Shown piece by piece: positions 25,601-38,564 of a DNA stretch of 64,000 nucleotides. The position numbers were made by a program, and so were the translations under genes. Origin of the DNA: Acanthaster planci (Eukaryota; Echinodermata; Asteroidea; Valvatida; Acanthasteridae); contig NW_019091516.1 in NCBI RefSeq assembly GCF_001949145.1, forward strand, positions 295,196 to 359,195, read 5' to 3'. The notes under the pieces were generated by a model. It was not told the DNA's origin. It did no database searches and saw nothing but the letters and a program-made list of their open reading frames with translations. Within the stretch, counting starts at the first letter, position 1. Every line of letters begins with the position of its first letter.

Positions 25601-28600
25601 AGCAAGGACAGAGTCCGATAACCGTAAGTTATTTGTGAAACGAAGTAAGAGAAGTGAAACCACGTAGACCGAGATCTTAGACGTTTTTGTAAAATACATA
25701 TAAAAGTCATTTTCTTTCTATGTCATGTATCGACTAGCTTAAAAATAATGTCTGCAGATTGATTGGCCGAATTTCATTAAGAAGTAACATAGAATTTACG
25801 TAAAGTTGTAAAATTTGTTTTGGGTAAACGTTTAGAAGGTTCGACCGGTGGGTTGAAAACTGGTTTTCGATTGTGTCTTATCACTTATTATTCAGACGGC
25901 CCTTATCCCTCCACTTCCCACCCATCCACTGGGGTGAGCCAGAGACAGTAAGACGTAGGGGCTCAGACCCACCACTGTCGAGGACACTGACTGGTAACCA
26001 GATAACGGGGGCTATCCAAGACAACGCACGAGGTTACATCAAGCACCCGACAAAATCCGAAAGTTGAGGCAAAGTCAAAGAGATGCAGGGAATCCAGATA
26101 GAGACTATTTAGATTTTCTAATCACAGGCCAATTTATTTTTCCCCCCTGAAAAGTAATAGATTTGGATGCTCCTTCTTTTAATGTATTAGACTGTTTAAT
26201 GAAATTCTTCTGATTTCAATTTAGATTCGAACAAATCAGACGATTGTAATAAAAAAACGCTGTACATATGTAAATAAAAGTATTTGAGTTACAATAGTGG
26301 GACCAGACTAAAAGTCTAATTTCTTTGGACAGTTTGATATCGTAATTGAATATACCGTTCTGGCCAAATGTAATTGAAGTTTGATAGAGTGGTGTCACGT
26401 GCCTTAGGTAGCTTATTTACGAGCACTAACAATTTAAAACGTTCGGCCCTAAGGGTTGCATGTGATGTTTTGCAAATTCAACAATACCCTATGCTGTTGC
26501 TCAAGGCACTGGTACTGGCATATTGTTTGTTAAATTTATACTGGTGTCCCCGAGAAGAATACGTGTGTGCAGTGACAAAGGCCTCTGCTGGTACATCAAC
26601 AATGCTAATGACTCAGAATTTTTTTGTTGCTATATGTACGTGGCTTCAACAACAGCGACATATTTAGCATCCCCCTCCGGCTGGGAGAATTCGAACTTCC
26701 AACGAAAAAAGGTCCTTGGTCCACCCCTGGTTTCGTCTCACATTGGCATGATTATTTTTAATGTATAATATCTTTCAACCATTTTGATACAAATTTCATG
26801 AAAATCAGACATTATTCTCGCAAAATACAGGCCAGCCAAAACCCCATGCGAGCTTAAAGCACGAGTGCCAACAGCGTATAGGGAAGAAATGATAAAGGAC
26901 AGTAATAACGAATTTCTCTTTTGGATTGAATTGGAACTTCTCAGGTTTATTATAATGAATTTGTCTTTAATAAGTTTGTCAAGTTTACAAAAAAGAACTA
27001 CTATAGCCCAGCTCTACTACTATAGCATGTAAAAGAGACCTAAGATCTTTTCGCAAAGGCCCTCCAACAACGCTGGTGGAGTTACATCAAGATGCACTGG
27101 TGAAGTTCTTTTCCATCTTTTGAAGAGATGCACAATAGGCCCCACGAGGGATTTTAATACAGATGGGGAACACCTCGAGATTCACAATAGTGCCCCTCCA
27201 AGAGTTTGTAACGCGTTGGCCAATACGCAAAATCTGTCGACCCTTTCCAAACGCGCATTGGGTCGACTAATTTTGTGCATTACGAATGGTCAGTGCGTTC
27301 CATACAAACTCTTTGAGGCGCACTATTATTGTCAAACGCCGTATGATGCGTTGACACGTTGTCGTCATCTTGGGTCCTACAGAAGCCTCTACGGTGCTTG
27401 AAGAGCTCGTTATTTCTGATGGTTAGAGGGAATTGAGAAGAGGGATTAGTACTTAAGAAATCAAGAAATATGTATTCCCTTTATCTGGCTGCAACTGTTT
27501 CACTGGGCATGGCCTTCTTTAGCGATTGGTACAGGCGCCTGAAAATACTGTTGACCACATTGCAAAAACTTTATAAAGTGAAATAAAACAAGAATAATAA
27601 ATAGAACTCATTTTGCAAGACCAGATTGTTTAACAGCATCAATAGAGACCACAATAGTAATCAGTAGTAATTATATTGATTTTATCGAAGGCTTCTTCAC
27701 AGGTCTGTCTGATCGGATTATGAACACAGTTTTACAGTAAATTCGATTGTTCGTTTACACATTTATGGTCCACTCTTGTAAGATTTAACACCCGACTCCC
27801 GCTAATTGGAATTATTGCTGACGTGGCTTAAAGCAGATGGCATATTGTTTATTAGAGCCCGTGACCCCGGCCTTCAAGGCCTTGTCGTGAAGTACCTAAA
27901 CGGCTCCTTAATTAAGAAGCAAATCTGTCTTACTCTAGAAGGAGGGGGATGGGGAAGGTTTCGAACCCATGACTGCATGAACTCTCACCTGTGTGTGACC
28001 CCACCATGGGACCAGGACTGGGAAAGCTTTTTTCCCGATGGGGCTACAGCATACGTCAGCTGTAAACTAACCAAACATAGAAGAGGGGTCAGTTCCAAGG
28101 CATTTTCAAGCAAATTGGGGGATAAGCTGTTGAATCATCCCCACACTCTTTGAAGTGTGCAAAAATTGATTCATTGAAGAATTTTGCAGACTTCCCAATG
28201 ATGTATTCATTATCACTTAAAAAAGGAAAACATTTTAAAAGCCATAAATATGCCATTCTGATTTAAGATTTAAGTGCATAAATGTAATACACATTGCAGA
28301 TATACATCTATGGTGAACGTCGCCCCCTATACATGTATATAGTGCCGTATGGTGTCGCTCCCCCCTACAAATCCCCCAATTTCCTACACAAATTTACGCC
28401 ACTGCTGGTGCAGATCGGGGTGGGGGTGAACCCCCTTGCTCTGAGACGAAAAGGAAAAAAAATCGGAAAATAATAAAATAACGAAAGAAGGTGCATCAAT
28501 ACCGTTGTAAACAATGTATGGCATGTATAATGTTTCAGCTTCATTTCTGCTTGTCCACAAAAGTGAGCCATTAAAAAATCTCCAGCCTGCACCACTCGGA

Positions 28601-29166
28601 AAAGTTTCTGGATCCGCCCCTGCACCGCAGGAAGCCAGCCAACTTCGCTCGTCACCCAGCACCCCGTAGGAAGGGCTGATGGCTACTGCAGATGGCCTTC
28701 CACAGATTTCAGTGAAGGAAATACGTCACACAAAGTCACAGGTAACGACGCACAGAGCATAGTGGGTATATTTCTACCACGCGTGCGAGCTCAGTGTGTC
28801 ACGTGAGCGGCGGATATCATATGCAGTATTTTTCCTTTTCTTCTTCATTGCTAAAAATATTCTCTCAAGACTTTATTCGTTCATTCGCAACTGATCAAGA
28901 TAACCAATATAGCTGACACTTTGCCCGTGCCAAAGCATTGTCATTGCTTTGTTAACAGGAGGTCACAGGTCGGGCACAATGAAATGCAAAGCCATAACAC
29001 CCCCCCCCCCCGTTCAGGCGCTGTGTGACAAACCAATCACTGCCAAGGTGCAACTCTGTCAAACCATGAAGGATTCCTTCATGGTCAAACGTATACCGAC
29101 CCTTTTTCTCGGAGAAAGATTTGTCACCAGTCTACAAATTACACATGCGGCATGCACATTTCCAAT
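22694..29166. other. Intergenic, repeat-rich; EIF3K promoter at right end
   Basis: About 6.5 kb between the divergent lipase B (minus) and EIF3K (plus). I recognise no protein-coding exon. Open frames up to 179 codons (24771-25310, minus) have no motif or family resemblance. The region includes a palindromic repeat cluster at 24263-24517 and a low-complexity C-rich run near 29000. The last few hundred bases before 29167 presumably contain the EIF3K promoter; I see no TATA box. Confidence 0.45.
24318..24516. repeat. Inverted-repeat cluster, possible small MITE
   Basis: The motif TAGGGAGACATT occurs in plus orientation at about 24319-24330 and 24473-24484 and inverted at 24487-24498 and 24505-24516. 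The middle pair forms a perfect palindrome at 24470-24501 (15-bp arms, 2-nt centre). The outer pair could be terminal inverted repeats of a roughly 200-bp element. No clear target-site duplication is visible. Confidence 0.5.
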
Positions 29167-32100
29167 ATGGCGTTCGACGAAGCGAGAGCCACGGTTGCTT
29201 CCATGCTGAAAGGAATTGATAGGTAAAAAATCATGATTTAAAGTGACATGTTTAAAATTTTCACAGTTTTTGAGTAAGACTATATAGAGCTTGTTAGTAT
29301 TTTGTTCGGAGACAAATTATTGCGCGATGGTCAAAGTGGATCACAGGGAGGAGTAGTTTTCATGTACATGTCATGCATGTACATGTACTTACTAGTGTCC
29401 TGCGGTCATATCTAGCCCAGGTGGACTCCCCGACTGTACTACGTTACGGAGGGAGTCCAGGGTATGAAAAGTGCAAAATCGGGCAAAAATTGTTGTAACT
29501 AAAATTTGCAACACTTCTACCTTTTCCAAGGAGCCAATTTCACACCTGTAACTCCTAATCCTATGCATCCTTATCTTCACATCTGGTGGGTTAAGAAATT
29601 TGACACATCACCACCAAAGACAAAAATGGGAAAATAAAGCTATTACGTAAGGGGATACCCTTCCAGCAGCCAATGAAAAAAACACGCTTTTCTCAGGGAT
29701 CCCCTAAACATCTCGCCATCCGGCGCACACCTACACTGGCAGATTTTGACCACCGCGGACTATGCAGTTTTGTAACATCCCTACATGTACTTGTGTGTGT
29801 TGAGGCTTGTTGATGCTAAATAGCATGACTAGTAGTACTATGGCCTAGATGCCCCCAGTGGGGTCCGATGTTCGCTCCGCTCCCACGAACCCCACAGAAA
29901 ATTAGCCTTTGTAACACGGCACAAACAGGGATTCTATTCTTGTTGTGTACCTATAGAAATGCTGCTCCATGCCCATTTCCCCAGAAATTTCTATGTATGG
30001 TAGGCTTTTGCTTCCATTAATTCATTCCACTCAAAATAGTTGAATAGATCGTAACCCAGATCAAAATCCTCCCACTTCCAAAGTGGTCTTTAAACTGTCT
30101 AATGTGCCCGGCTTAGCCTAAGATCGAGTGAAAATTGGATATTCCAATAATGATGATACAAAAGGTTTACTCACATTTGGGAAGAAAAGAGAAATTTCCC
30201 CTTCAAATTAGAAACAGTCTTCTTGTCGAGCGCAATTTTGCCATCTTGTTAAAACAGCAATTTGAACTGTGTGTTAATATCCTGGAGATGACGTCATGAT
30301 GCGCCAGTACATGCACACGCACGCCGACAACTGAACGCCGTATGTCCAGTAGCTGTGATCACATCGAAACTGTACACCGTTTCCCTGCTTATTCCTTGAG
30401 GGTTTATCGGCAGTTGTGAAAGATAACCTTAGTTCTTTATGTACAAATAATAAACTTAACAATAACACAATAACACAGTTTTTCTAAAGTGCATCACACT
30501 TAAGTCTTGATGCGCTTAAACAATAGTAACCTTACGAGGGAGAGCTTGGAGGTGAATGCACCTGTTGTAATATCACTGTACATTCATAGAAGTGGTAGAG
30601 GGCTCCATCAATTTTCTGGTGAAGGACTCGTGATACTTTTCAGAATGTGAATTAGTCATCTTTCCTTTAGAGATGCTTCTGATACCATTCAAACGTTTAA
30701 ATATTTAAAAGTTCCACCCTTACCACGGTGTCAGTGAAAACTTCAAACACAACAAATTTTATACAATATAAATAGTTGGCACAAAGTTCCAGTGATGAAA
30801 TGAATTCCTTTGATATGATCAAGCAGTATAAAGTGTTGCGAAATCAGATTACATTTGACAGCCATCGTTTACAATAAGAATGAATGCCAGATTGCATCAA
30901 TCAAAACATCAAACCCCTAAAAGGGGCCGTTCTATTTGAATGCATCAGAAAAACTGTAAAGGGATTTGGAACTTTTTTCGTATAAACGTGTAAAGGTGTA
31001 AATGGCCCTCCCTTACTGTTGCCAGAGGTAATGATAGAAAAGGAAGATTAACATTCAGTTGTTTACTCTCTCTTCTACTGACATGCAGATACAATCCAGA
31101 GAATCTTGGAAAACTAGAACGATATGTGGAAATACAGGCTTCAGAGAATCGATATGACCTGGAAGCAAATTTGGCAGTTTTAAAACTGTAAGTCTACACA
31201 AAACACAGAGTTTTACAGACCATTTTTGAGAGTTTGACTATCGTGTTCTATGAGCAGCAAAGTTTTTAGACAGACACTCCTAGGCCAAAGCTTCAGCAAG
31301 GCCGGCCTTAAGAAAATGAGTACGCCTTGTGAATGTTTTTTTTTGCCCCACTTTACATGTACATGTACATCATTTTATATTGTTCTCTTGAGGTCAAAGA
31401 CATGTTACTGAATAATTTTGTTGAATGATTAACCATAACCTTTCACCTTTGCACTCCATTGCTCAGGTACCAGCTGAATCCAGGCACCTTCAAGGTCAAT
31501 GTCGCAGCTATGGTTCTCCTGAAGGCTCTTACCAACCTTCCGCACACAGATTTCATCCTCTGCAAATGTCTCATTGATGAGGTCCATGTATCCTTCCCTT
31601 ATTTTTAGTTTCCATTTATATTTCCAGGGCACACACTACCTAGGTGTTTTTTCTTCTTTCCGAAAATGCCGGTCAAGCAGGAGTTTTCTTGCATACATCT
31701 TCGTGCATTCCATGCGATACACTTGTTTTGTACTGGTAGTTGATCATTTTAATTCCCATTGGGTTGGAATTGGAACCCTACTGACATGACTGAATGCAAC
31801 ACAGCTAAACTGATAACCCTGCTGAGTGCAACAGAATGCAACACAGCTAAACTGAGAACCCTGCTGAATGAAACACAGCTGAAATGAAAGCTCTGCTGAG
31901 TGCAACAGAAGGCATCAGAATGCCGTGCACTGGATAACCACCAGCCTTGGACTTATCAAGCTACACGGTGTACTCTGCCACTTGTGTTCACTGCTTAAGG
32001 CGACAGTATGCTCAATTTGTCTCCACTTTTGCGTTATGCTGCATTAGGCCGGGTTGAGGTTATAGTCTGTTGAGACCCCTGCAACTGGGATCCCTGCTCA

Positions 32101-34981
32101 GAATTTTGAAGATGTAATCCTGGGAGCTGGTGTCTTGGAGGGATTAAAGCAGTGTTTAATAGTTTTCTTGTCTAAATATTTTCCTTGACCTCGTAAATGC
32201 AGCAACAAGAACCTCCACTGCTGACCATCATGTATCTAGCCAACCTCCTGGAGACGTGTGAATTCAAGCGCTTCTGGGTAGGTCCTTAAGCTGCTACATG
32301 TATTCTGCCACTCGCACACTAGCCCTTGATGTACATGTACTGAGCCCTCTGGAACTGTTGCACAATTAAGTGGGAAAGTCATTGGCCTTTCTGAAATGAG
32401 TTGGTTTGGCACCGTACCAGTCTGTAAAGTACAGTCCTTAGTTCTAAGCTGAGTTTGCCTGCACAATTGTTTTGTACAATTGAATGTTTGGTTCTGAAAT
32501 TGAAGGAAATCCAACTTGTAAACAAAAGTCCACTAAAGTTAGAGATCAGACTCTTCCGTGTGACAGATGTAGATTTTTGTTGTGTTTCATATTTTTTCTG
32601 CCAACCCCCCTCCCTTAGTTTACCATTGTGGAGATTGTTCTCGTCAACCAGAAACATTTTGCGGGAAGATGTTTTTTGCTAAATCAGATGTTTTGGTTTG
32701 ATTTTTCAGAGTGAGTGTGATGGAGCAACAAGTACATTATTCATGGGAATTACAGGTTTCAAAGATTCTATTCGAAAATGTGAGTCATTTCTTGCTATTA
32801 CTTGGGCCAGTCTGCTATTTAATTTCTGGATCCAGGGCGCATAAAAGTCGATTCATAGGCGATACAGGTGTGAATGCGATGTAAATTCTACATCACAAAA
32901 CGTTGAGATTCACCAGTTAAGAAATGTGTGGATTTCACAATTTGCAGCATGAATACATGTACCCGTACATGTATTTGGTGAGTGTAACAAATTGGCATTC
33001 ACATGCATTCGTTGGCTGAGTACAAAATAGCTTTTTAGGCTGATGTAAAATAACCTGGTCTTTGAATCCTCAGGATTAAGGGCCGAGTCAGTATATGCCA
33101 GTATTTGTTTTTTTCCAATCCCCACAAAAGCAGAAACAAAATACATGTATGCATGTTTATGTGGTAGTCCAGCTCGTTCAGTTCCAGGGCAAGGGGGTCT
33201 TTTCCCTAACGGAGGCTGGAGGTTCAACTAATGGTTGTCATGAGTGCTGGTTTATTGCTTCAATCCCAGCAAGATTACACCTCAATAAAGTGGAAAAAGG
33301 GAATGTAATTTTTGTGTCTTATTATTCAGCATATGTATCAGTTGCCTTTAAGTTTACTCATAACCACCTTGAGGCATGTTCTTAGAATGTAATTTTGTAA
33401 TCAAGTAGTTACATTTTCCCCTTTATGTTTCATTGATTTCCTCTGAGTGTTTGATTTTTCAAATACAGGTAAATATTCTAATATTAGTTAGTTGATCAAA
33501 TGTTTGCTGCAACGTTGCTCACAACATATTTAAATGTGTTCATGACGCATTGGTAAATCATCATCTCTGGTATTTCTAGTTAGTCTAGTATTTCAGGTTT
33601 TAAAATTTGCCCAGTTGTTATACAAAGAGTGTTTTACTGTCAGTTATCTAATTTTTCACCGAGTCTTGGTTTCCATTTCCCAGCTAGTTGCAGCAAAACA
33701 TCTCTTAAAGTGGAGTGCATCATTGATGTCACTTTGGACCCTAAAAGTTAAATTGAAAATTGTGGAGGCACTTTTATGCAAGTGCACACATAATGATTTT
33801 GTTTTCAGTCACTAACTGGAATTTTTGTGGAAAGTAACTGAGTGCACATTAAACCTTTTTGAAAAGGATGGAAATAACTAATTGAAGGGAAAAAAGTCCT
33901 CACCAAACAACCTCTGTTCAGGATTTTTATAATTTTTAGGATAAACCAATATGTTTAATGCCAAAAATACAGCCAACCTACAGGTGCATCCCTGTAATTC
34001 TCTTCCACGCAGATATCTGCCACATTCTGAAAATCACTTACCAAACTATTGACCGGCGGCAACTGGGAGACCTTCTAGGTTATCTGAGTGACCAAGAACT
34101 GAACCACTGGATGAACAAGTACGGTTGGAAACCTCTGGATGGAAACTGTGTTTTTATCAATCAACAAGAGGAGAATATCAAGACCAAGAACATCACAGAG
34201 AAGATCAGCTTTGAAAGTAAGTAGATTTGTGTTTTCATGAAATTTCAAGTTGTCACTAGTCTGAAGACTGGGGGGTTTGTGGAACTATTGAAATGTTCTT
34301 CATACGAATACATATAAAACTCAATTAACCCTCCTATGCTGAAGTCACTTTTTGGGTCATTTGGTGAACACCTCAAAGAAGCACAGCTGTGTTGTGTTGT
34401 GCACTGCACCAACAGACCCTCACAGGAATATCAGATTGCACTTTTGTGCTGCCCAAGAACTGTGCTTCACTGTTTCATGTGCATAATTGTGCAGCAAACC
34501 AAATGCAGNAGTTCCATATAGAAAATACATGCTCACCAGTGACTGTGGGCATTTGTGCACATTTGTGCACATTTGTGCTGTAAAACCAAAGAAGGGTTAA
34601 TGGAAAACTTACTATTGTACAATCATATGCAGGGATCTGCCATCTATTGATGAGCTCAAATTCTGCACTTCTTACATTTTAGTAGTATTTGTAGCCAGCT
34701 TCTTCTGTGTGATGATTAGAATCCAAACATTCATGAATGCCGTTACAGTAGATCCAAGCAGGAAAACGTAAGGCATGAGTGATTGAAAACAAAAGGAAAG
34801 GACCCTGGAGTTCAACAGAACTGTCCCATAACACATCCTTTTTATGAGCAGTCTTTATAGGATGGCTTAAAAGCTATTCAAGAATTTTTTTTATTATTTT
34901 TGGGTTTTTTTTGAGTGGAAGTTGTTTCTTTTGTTTTATCCTGTGGCAGGTGTGGCTTCAGTGATGAAACTTTCACAGTGA
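29167..34981 (+). CDS. EIF3K: Eukaryotic translation initiation factor 3 subunit K
   Basis: Seven exons: 29167-29222, 31089-31187, 31467-31587, 32203-32277, 32710-32779, 34013-34216 and 34950-34981. All phases match; the product is 218 residues, the same as human eIF3k. Diagnostic stretches are [64 protein letters not shown] and a final SVMKLSQ. eIF3k is a non-core subunit of the cytoplasmic eIF3 complex, which binds the 40S ribosome during initiation; its fold is HEAT/PCI-like followed by a winged helix. The start ATG lies in AATATGGCG and matches the human N-terminus after a slightly shorter leader. For exon 3 I chose the donor CAT/GTATCC because it preserves family length; GAG/GTCCAT, 6 nt earlier, is the alternative. 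If intron 6 were retained, a stop would follow within two codons. Confidence 0.95.
29412..29441 (+). repeat. Dispersed 30-bp repeat, copy 1 (EIF3K intron 1)
   Basis: CTAGCCCAGGTGGACTCCC followed by GACTGTAC recurs at 40494-40523 in the same orientation with 28 of 30 bases matching. It is probably a fragment of an interspersed repeat. Confidence 0.5.
31794..31909 (+). repeat. Minisatellite, three units of 42/32/42 bp
   Basis: Tandem units begin at 31794, 31836 and 31868, each starting ATGCAACACAGCTAAACTGA or a near match and containing CCTGCTGA. The middle unit lacks the last 10 bases (GTGCAACAGA). It lies in intron 3 of EIF3K. Confidence 0.8.
34509..34509. other. Single ambiguous base (n)
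   Basis: One undetermined base in intron 6 of EIF3K. It affects no exon. Confidence 0.9.
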
Positions 34982-37900
34982 AACACACCAAACAAGCTGC
35001 AAATTAATACAGTCGGCAAACAACACTACACAAACATCTTTATCCATCCTGAGTGTACAGCTCATCAAGTTGATGGCACACTGAAAGGTTTTTCTGAGCG
35101 GATCTCGATGACCGTGTGAATGGAACAGTGTCACACCTTGGATATGTGGGACTGGCACGGTATCGTCCAACTTGAATTGAAATTTACTATCGTAGCTTCA
35201 GGTCCCTTACTCCTCCGTTTGAAAAGTCTGTCAGAATTTTGCCCAAAAGAATGTACACGCTCCATAGAAAAACCACCTCTGTGGAGGTTTAAGTAGTTGA
35301 TTCACATCCAACTTAAGCCCTCATGAATTACACTGATTAATGTTTCCCTCTGCAACAAGCTGGATTCTGTACCACATACCACCATTTGCATTATTACACA
35401 CCAGCGTAGTTCATTCTTATCCCTAGTGGGCTTGCTCCACATTGAACTCACGATCAGGTTCTGCACTCACCCTGATTAGGCTCATGGAAGACAAAGTCCG
35501 TCTTTGTCCCCATTGTGTATGCTGAGGAATAGTGGTCCTGGTGGTTGTTCTTTTCCTGTTGATCTACTCAAATTCACAGGACAATTTGTGTTTAGAAAGT
35601 GGTGTTTAGAATCGTGCATGTTGTCATGCAGTTATTTAATCAAGCTTTACTCTCAACATTTGTGCGACTCTTCCCTTTAAATTTGTTATCTTTCAGTTGC
35701 TGTCACATTCAACAGCATATTCTGCAGTATCCAAGAGTGGATAAGTTAATAGATATTGTTACCTCATGCAATGGTGAGCAAATGGCATGTTCTCAATCAG
35801 GTGAATTCTGATGAGTGCCGAGACAGTAGCTCTCAAGTACAAGTATCGACTGCTTTGATAGCTAGTCTCAGAAGAACACCCTTGGAACTCATAACCTCAG
35901 AAAGCATATTTTATCAAATTGCCAAACAGAACAGTCAGTGTTTGTTTCATAACACCTCACCCATAGATTTTGAAGTCGTGGAGATATGAATTAAACCAAA
36001 CACTAACAGAAATGGGAAGGGTTGATTTCCTCACTTTCTCCTCTTACAAGTACATTATTTCCCCTTTTTTTGTCATGCCAACTCCTAACGTGCACTCAAG
36101 CACATGTGTCTTCAAAGTGTGCATAGATGCAGAACTCCATGTAGTAGTACTTGGATTATTACACATACATGTATATTGTACATTTGAGAACCAGGGTTGT
36201 GGCAGTCTGTATTGGAGTGCATTGTAAAATGATAAAAATAGCAAATATCATGTGACATGCACTTGGCCAATGAAGAGACAGAATCCGTCAGTGAGGTGTT
36301 CTATCAATCAGTCACTGCTCTACCCAGCAGACTTTCTGTTCCTTAAACTCTTACAGTAGATAAAATTTGAGGAGGGCAGTTTGGACATGTTGGAAATGAA
36401 CACGATGCTGTGTATAGAAGAATTGTGAGAGAATCACTTGTAGTCTGTGTAACCAAAGATTGGATGCTGGCTGTTGAATGCTTTCCTACCTGTATGTTCA
36501 TTTTGACATTCTCTTTAGGTATTTCATGTTCCCACCCACTTAAGTGAAAACCCAGAACTTTCACAAAGACCACAGATGTTTTAGTCCCATGTGATCTGTT
36601 CACACCTTGGGTAGATATTGGATGCGAGTGCTTGCATGCAATGGGCAAGGTTATCTATTTGGTAACGGTATATTTTTTTTAACGTTCCCACCCCTGGGTG
36701 ACACTTCCAAACATTAAAACAAATTTGACATCTGTTATTCATAGTCACCAATAGATATTGGATATATATGAACGCTTTCCTTTGTTCTGAGCATTCCTGT
36801 CGGTATTTTATGTCTTGACCCATTTATGACACCTGATTATCCAATTGTGCAAGCACATTATCTGTTCACCTATTGGTACATGTTCCTGTACATTTCAGTA
36901 TAACAATGACTAGACAATAAAGAGAATTGTAATAAACTGGTAATGCATTCAAATTGTAATCCAGTTTTATTAAATATTTATCACTCTGCACACTTCATGT
37001 AAGATTGTATTGACACTTTCACAGACACTGTGCTGAACTTCTCAAACACATCAAGTAGCCACACCCAGGAACTTTGCCCCTCCTTTCCACTCAGGCACCA
37101 GAACCTAGAACAATGTACTGGTATTTTACTTACACTCAAATTTCATTTGCAAGTTGCTGAAAGACTGCCTGACAGAATGGCAACATATTTCAGCTACTGA
37201 GGGAAAAGCTCTTGAAATCCAAGCTTTTGATCTGTGAGGTATCCGCTCAGTGTGGGAGAAAGAGGTGGCATGCTTTCATGGAGCACAGATGGTCCTGTGG
37301 TGGGAACTCACATCACATGTGTGTCGATGTGTGTGCGCGGTGCCAGATGAGCAATCAATTTTTCATTACACTCTGCACACGTTTATATTACCAGTGTCGC
37401 GTGGACATTCTTTTGTTTTCATGTAGTTAAGAAAACTTGAAGGCACTCAGTTTTCCTGCCGGTGAACATCGCTTTAGGCTGAATTTTTGCATATGGTTTC
37501 CTTTAATACTGCTCCTTTTCCTTTTGCCATGTTAGCCCTAATCCAAGACTGCCCCTTACACTTTGTAGAAAGGGGGTAACGTGGCGTGGAGTTAACCTAG
37601 TCTACACAAGGTTCACCAACCCAGCATCATATGGGCCTTTTCTCCAGGCATTCAAGTTTAAATACACATACATGTAGGTATGTAAGATTGGCATGGGTGC
37701 CGGCACCAAATGAAACTGGATTTCCACCAGCCTGTCTCATCTTAGCAAGTAAGGGGTGCTTTCAATCACAGCAAATTGAAGATAATTTTTTTTCCCCAAA
37801 CAACCCTAGCTGAAGAACTTGAATTGCATCGGTACTGTCAGGGTGCGGGTAAAGTCAACTCCAAGGTCTAGTCGAGGCTATGAAGGCAACAGCTTCAGTT

Positions 37901-38520
37901 TCTGAACAAGAATTCACAGGTGCAAATGAAAGAGCATAATAGTGTGGCCTTCGACAAAGAGCAATCATAAGTAGGTACATGTAGTTGGGGTGGGAAGATG
38001 TACAGAAAAGGGAGTTATTTACACCAATACATTGATATGAATATAATATGAATCTCATGAGTCTCGTCTCCATTTCAGTGTGAATTTTATGGATTCCCCA
38101 AGGGGTGAGGGTTGACACAAAATACCAAGCTTTTACACAGCATCATCTAACTGCAAAAATTTGACCCGTTATTCAATTTGGTAAGACAAGGTGGAGTTTT
38201 CAAATTTAATAGTTTAGGATTTTAAGTGTTTCATGCTTACACCTCTGAAATGCACACTATGCCTAACCACAGGAACACATGCAGCTGAAATTATCAGAAA
38301 GATCTGCAGACAAATGGCGAAGAGAAAAAGGACTGTTTTTAAAAAGGAGGGCAGTTTTTGATGAAATTTCAAATTTACCCTCACTGTTAGATTGCTCAAA
38401 TAAATAATGCCTTAATTTAAATTTAAAGGAAACAGCCTCACGTCACACATAAAGGATATCATGCCTGAACTGGTTTCACTCAGCATTCAAAGCAACTGTG
38501 GTGTTAAAAAAATTTACAAT
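34982..38520. other. EIF3K 3' UTR and convergent intergenic spacer
   Basis: No coding exon seen. Plus-strand AATAAA hexamers at 36916-36921 and 36931-36936 could end the EIF3K transcript, which would make a 3' UTR of about 1.9 kb; this is a weak inference. EIF3K and the acylphosphatase gene converge on this spacer. Confidence 0.4.
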
Positions 38521-38526
38521 TTTATT
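38521..38526 (-). promoter_or_regulatory. Polyadenylation signal of acylphosphatase gene
   Basis: AATAAA on the minus strand, 38 nt downstream of the acylphosphatase stop codon, in an AT-rich context. Confidence 0.6.
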
Positions 38527-38564
38527 TACAAAGAAATGCCACCGAAGCAGAAGGACATCAGGTC

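Noticed and set aside
27955-28000. B-box-like GGTTTCGAACCC as a tRNA or SINE
   Set aside because: No matching A box or acceptor stem on either strand.
29063-29085. Perfect hairpin ACCATGAAGGA/TCCTTCATGGT
   Set aside because: An isolated palindrome of 11-bp arms upstream of EIF3K with no wider structure; could be chance or a dimeric binding site.
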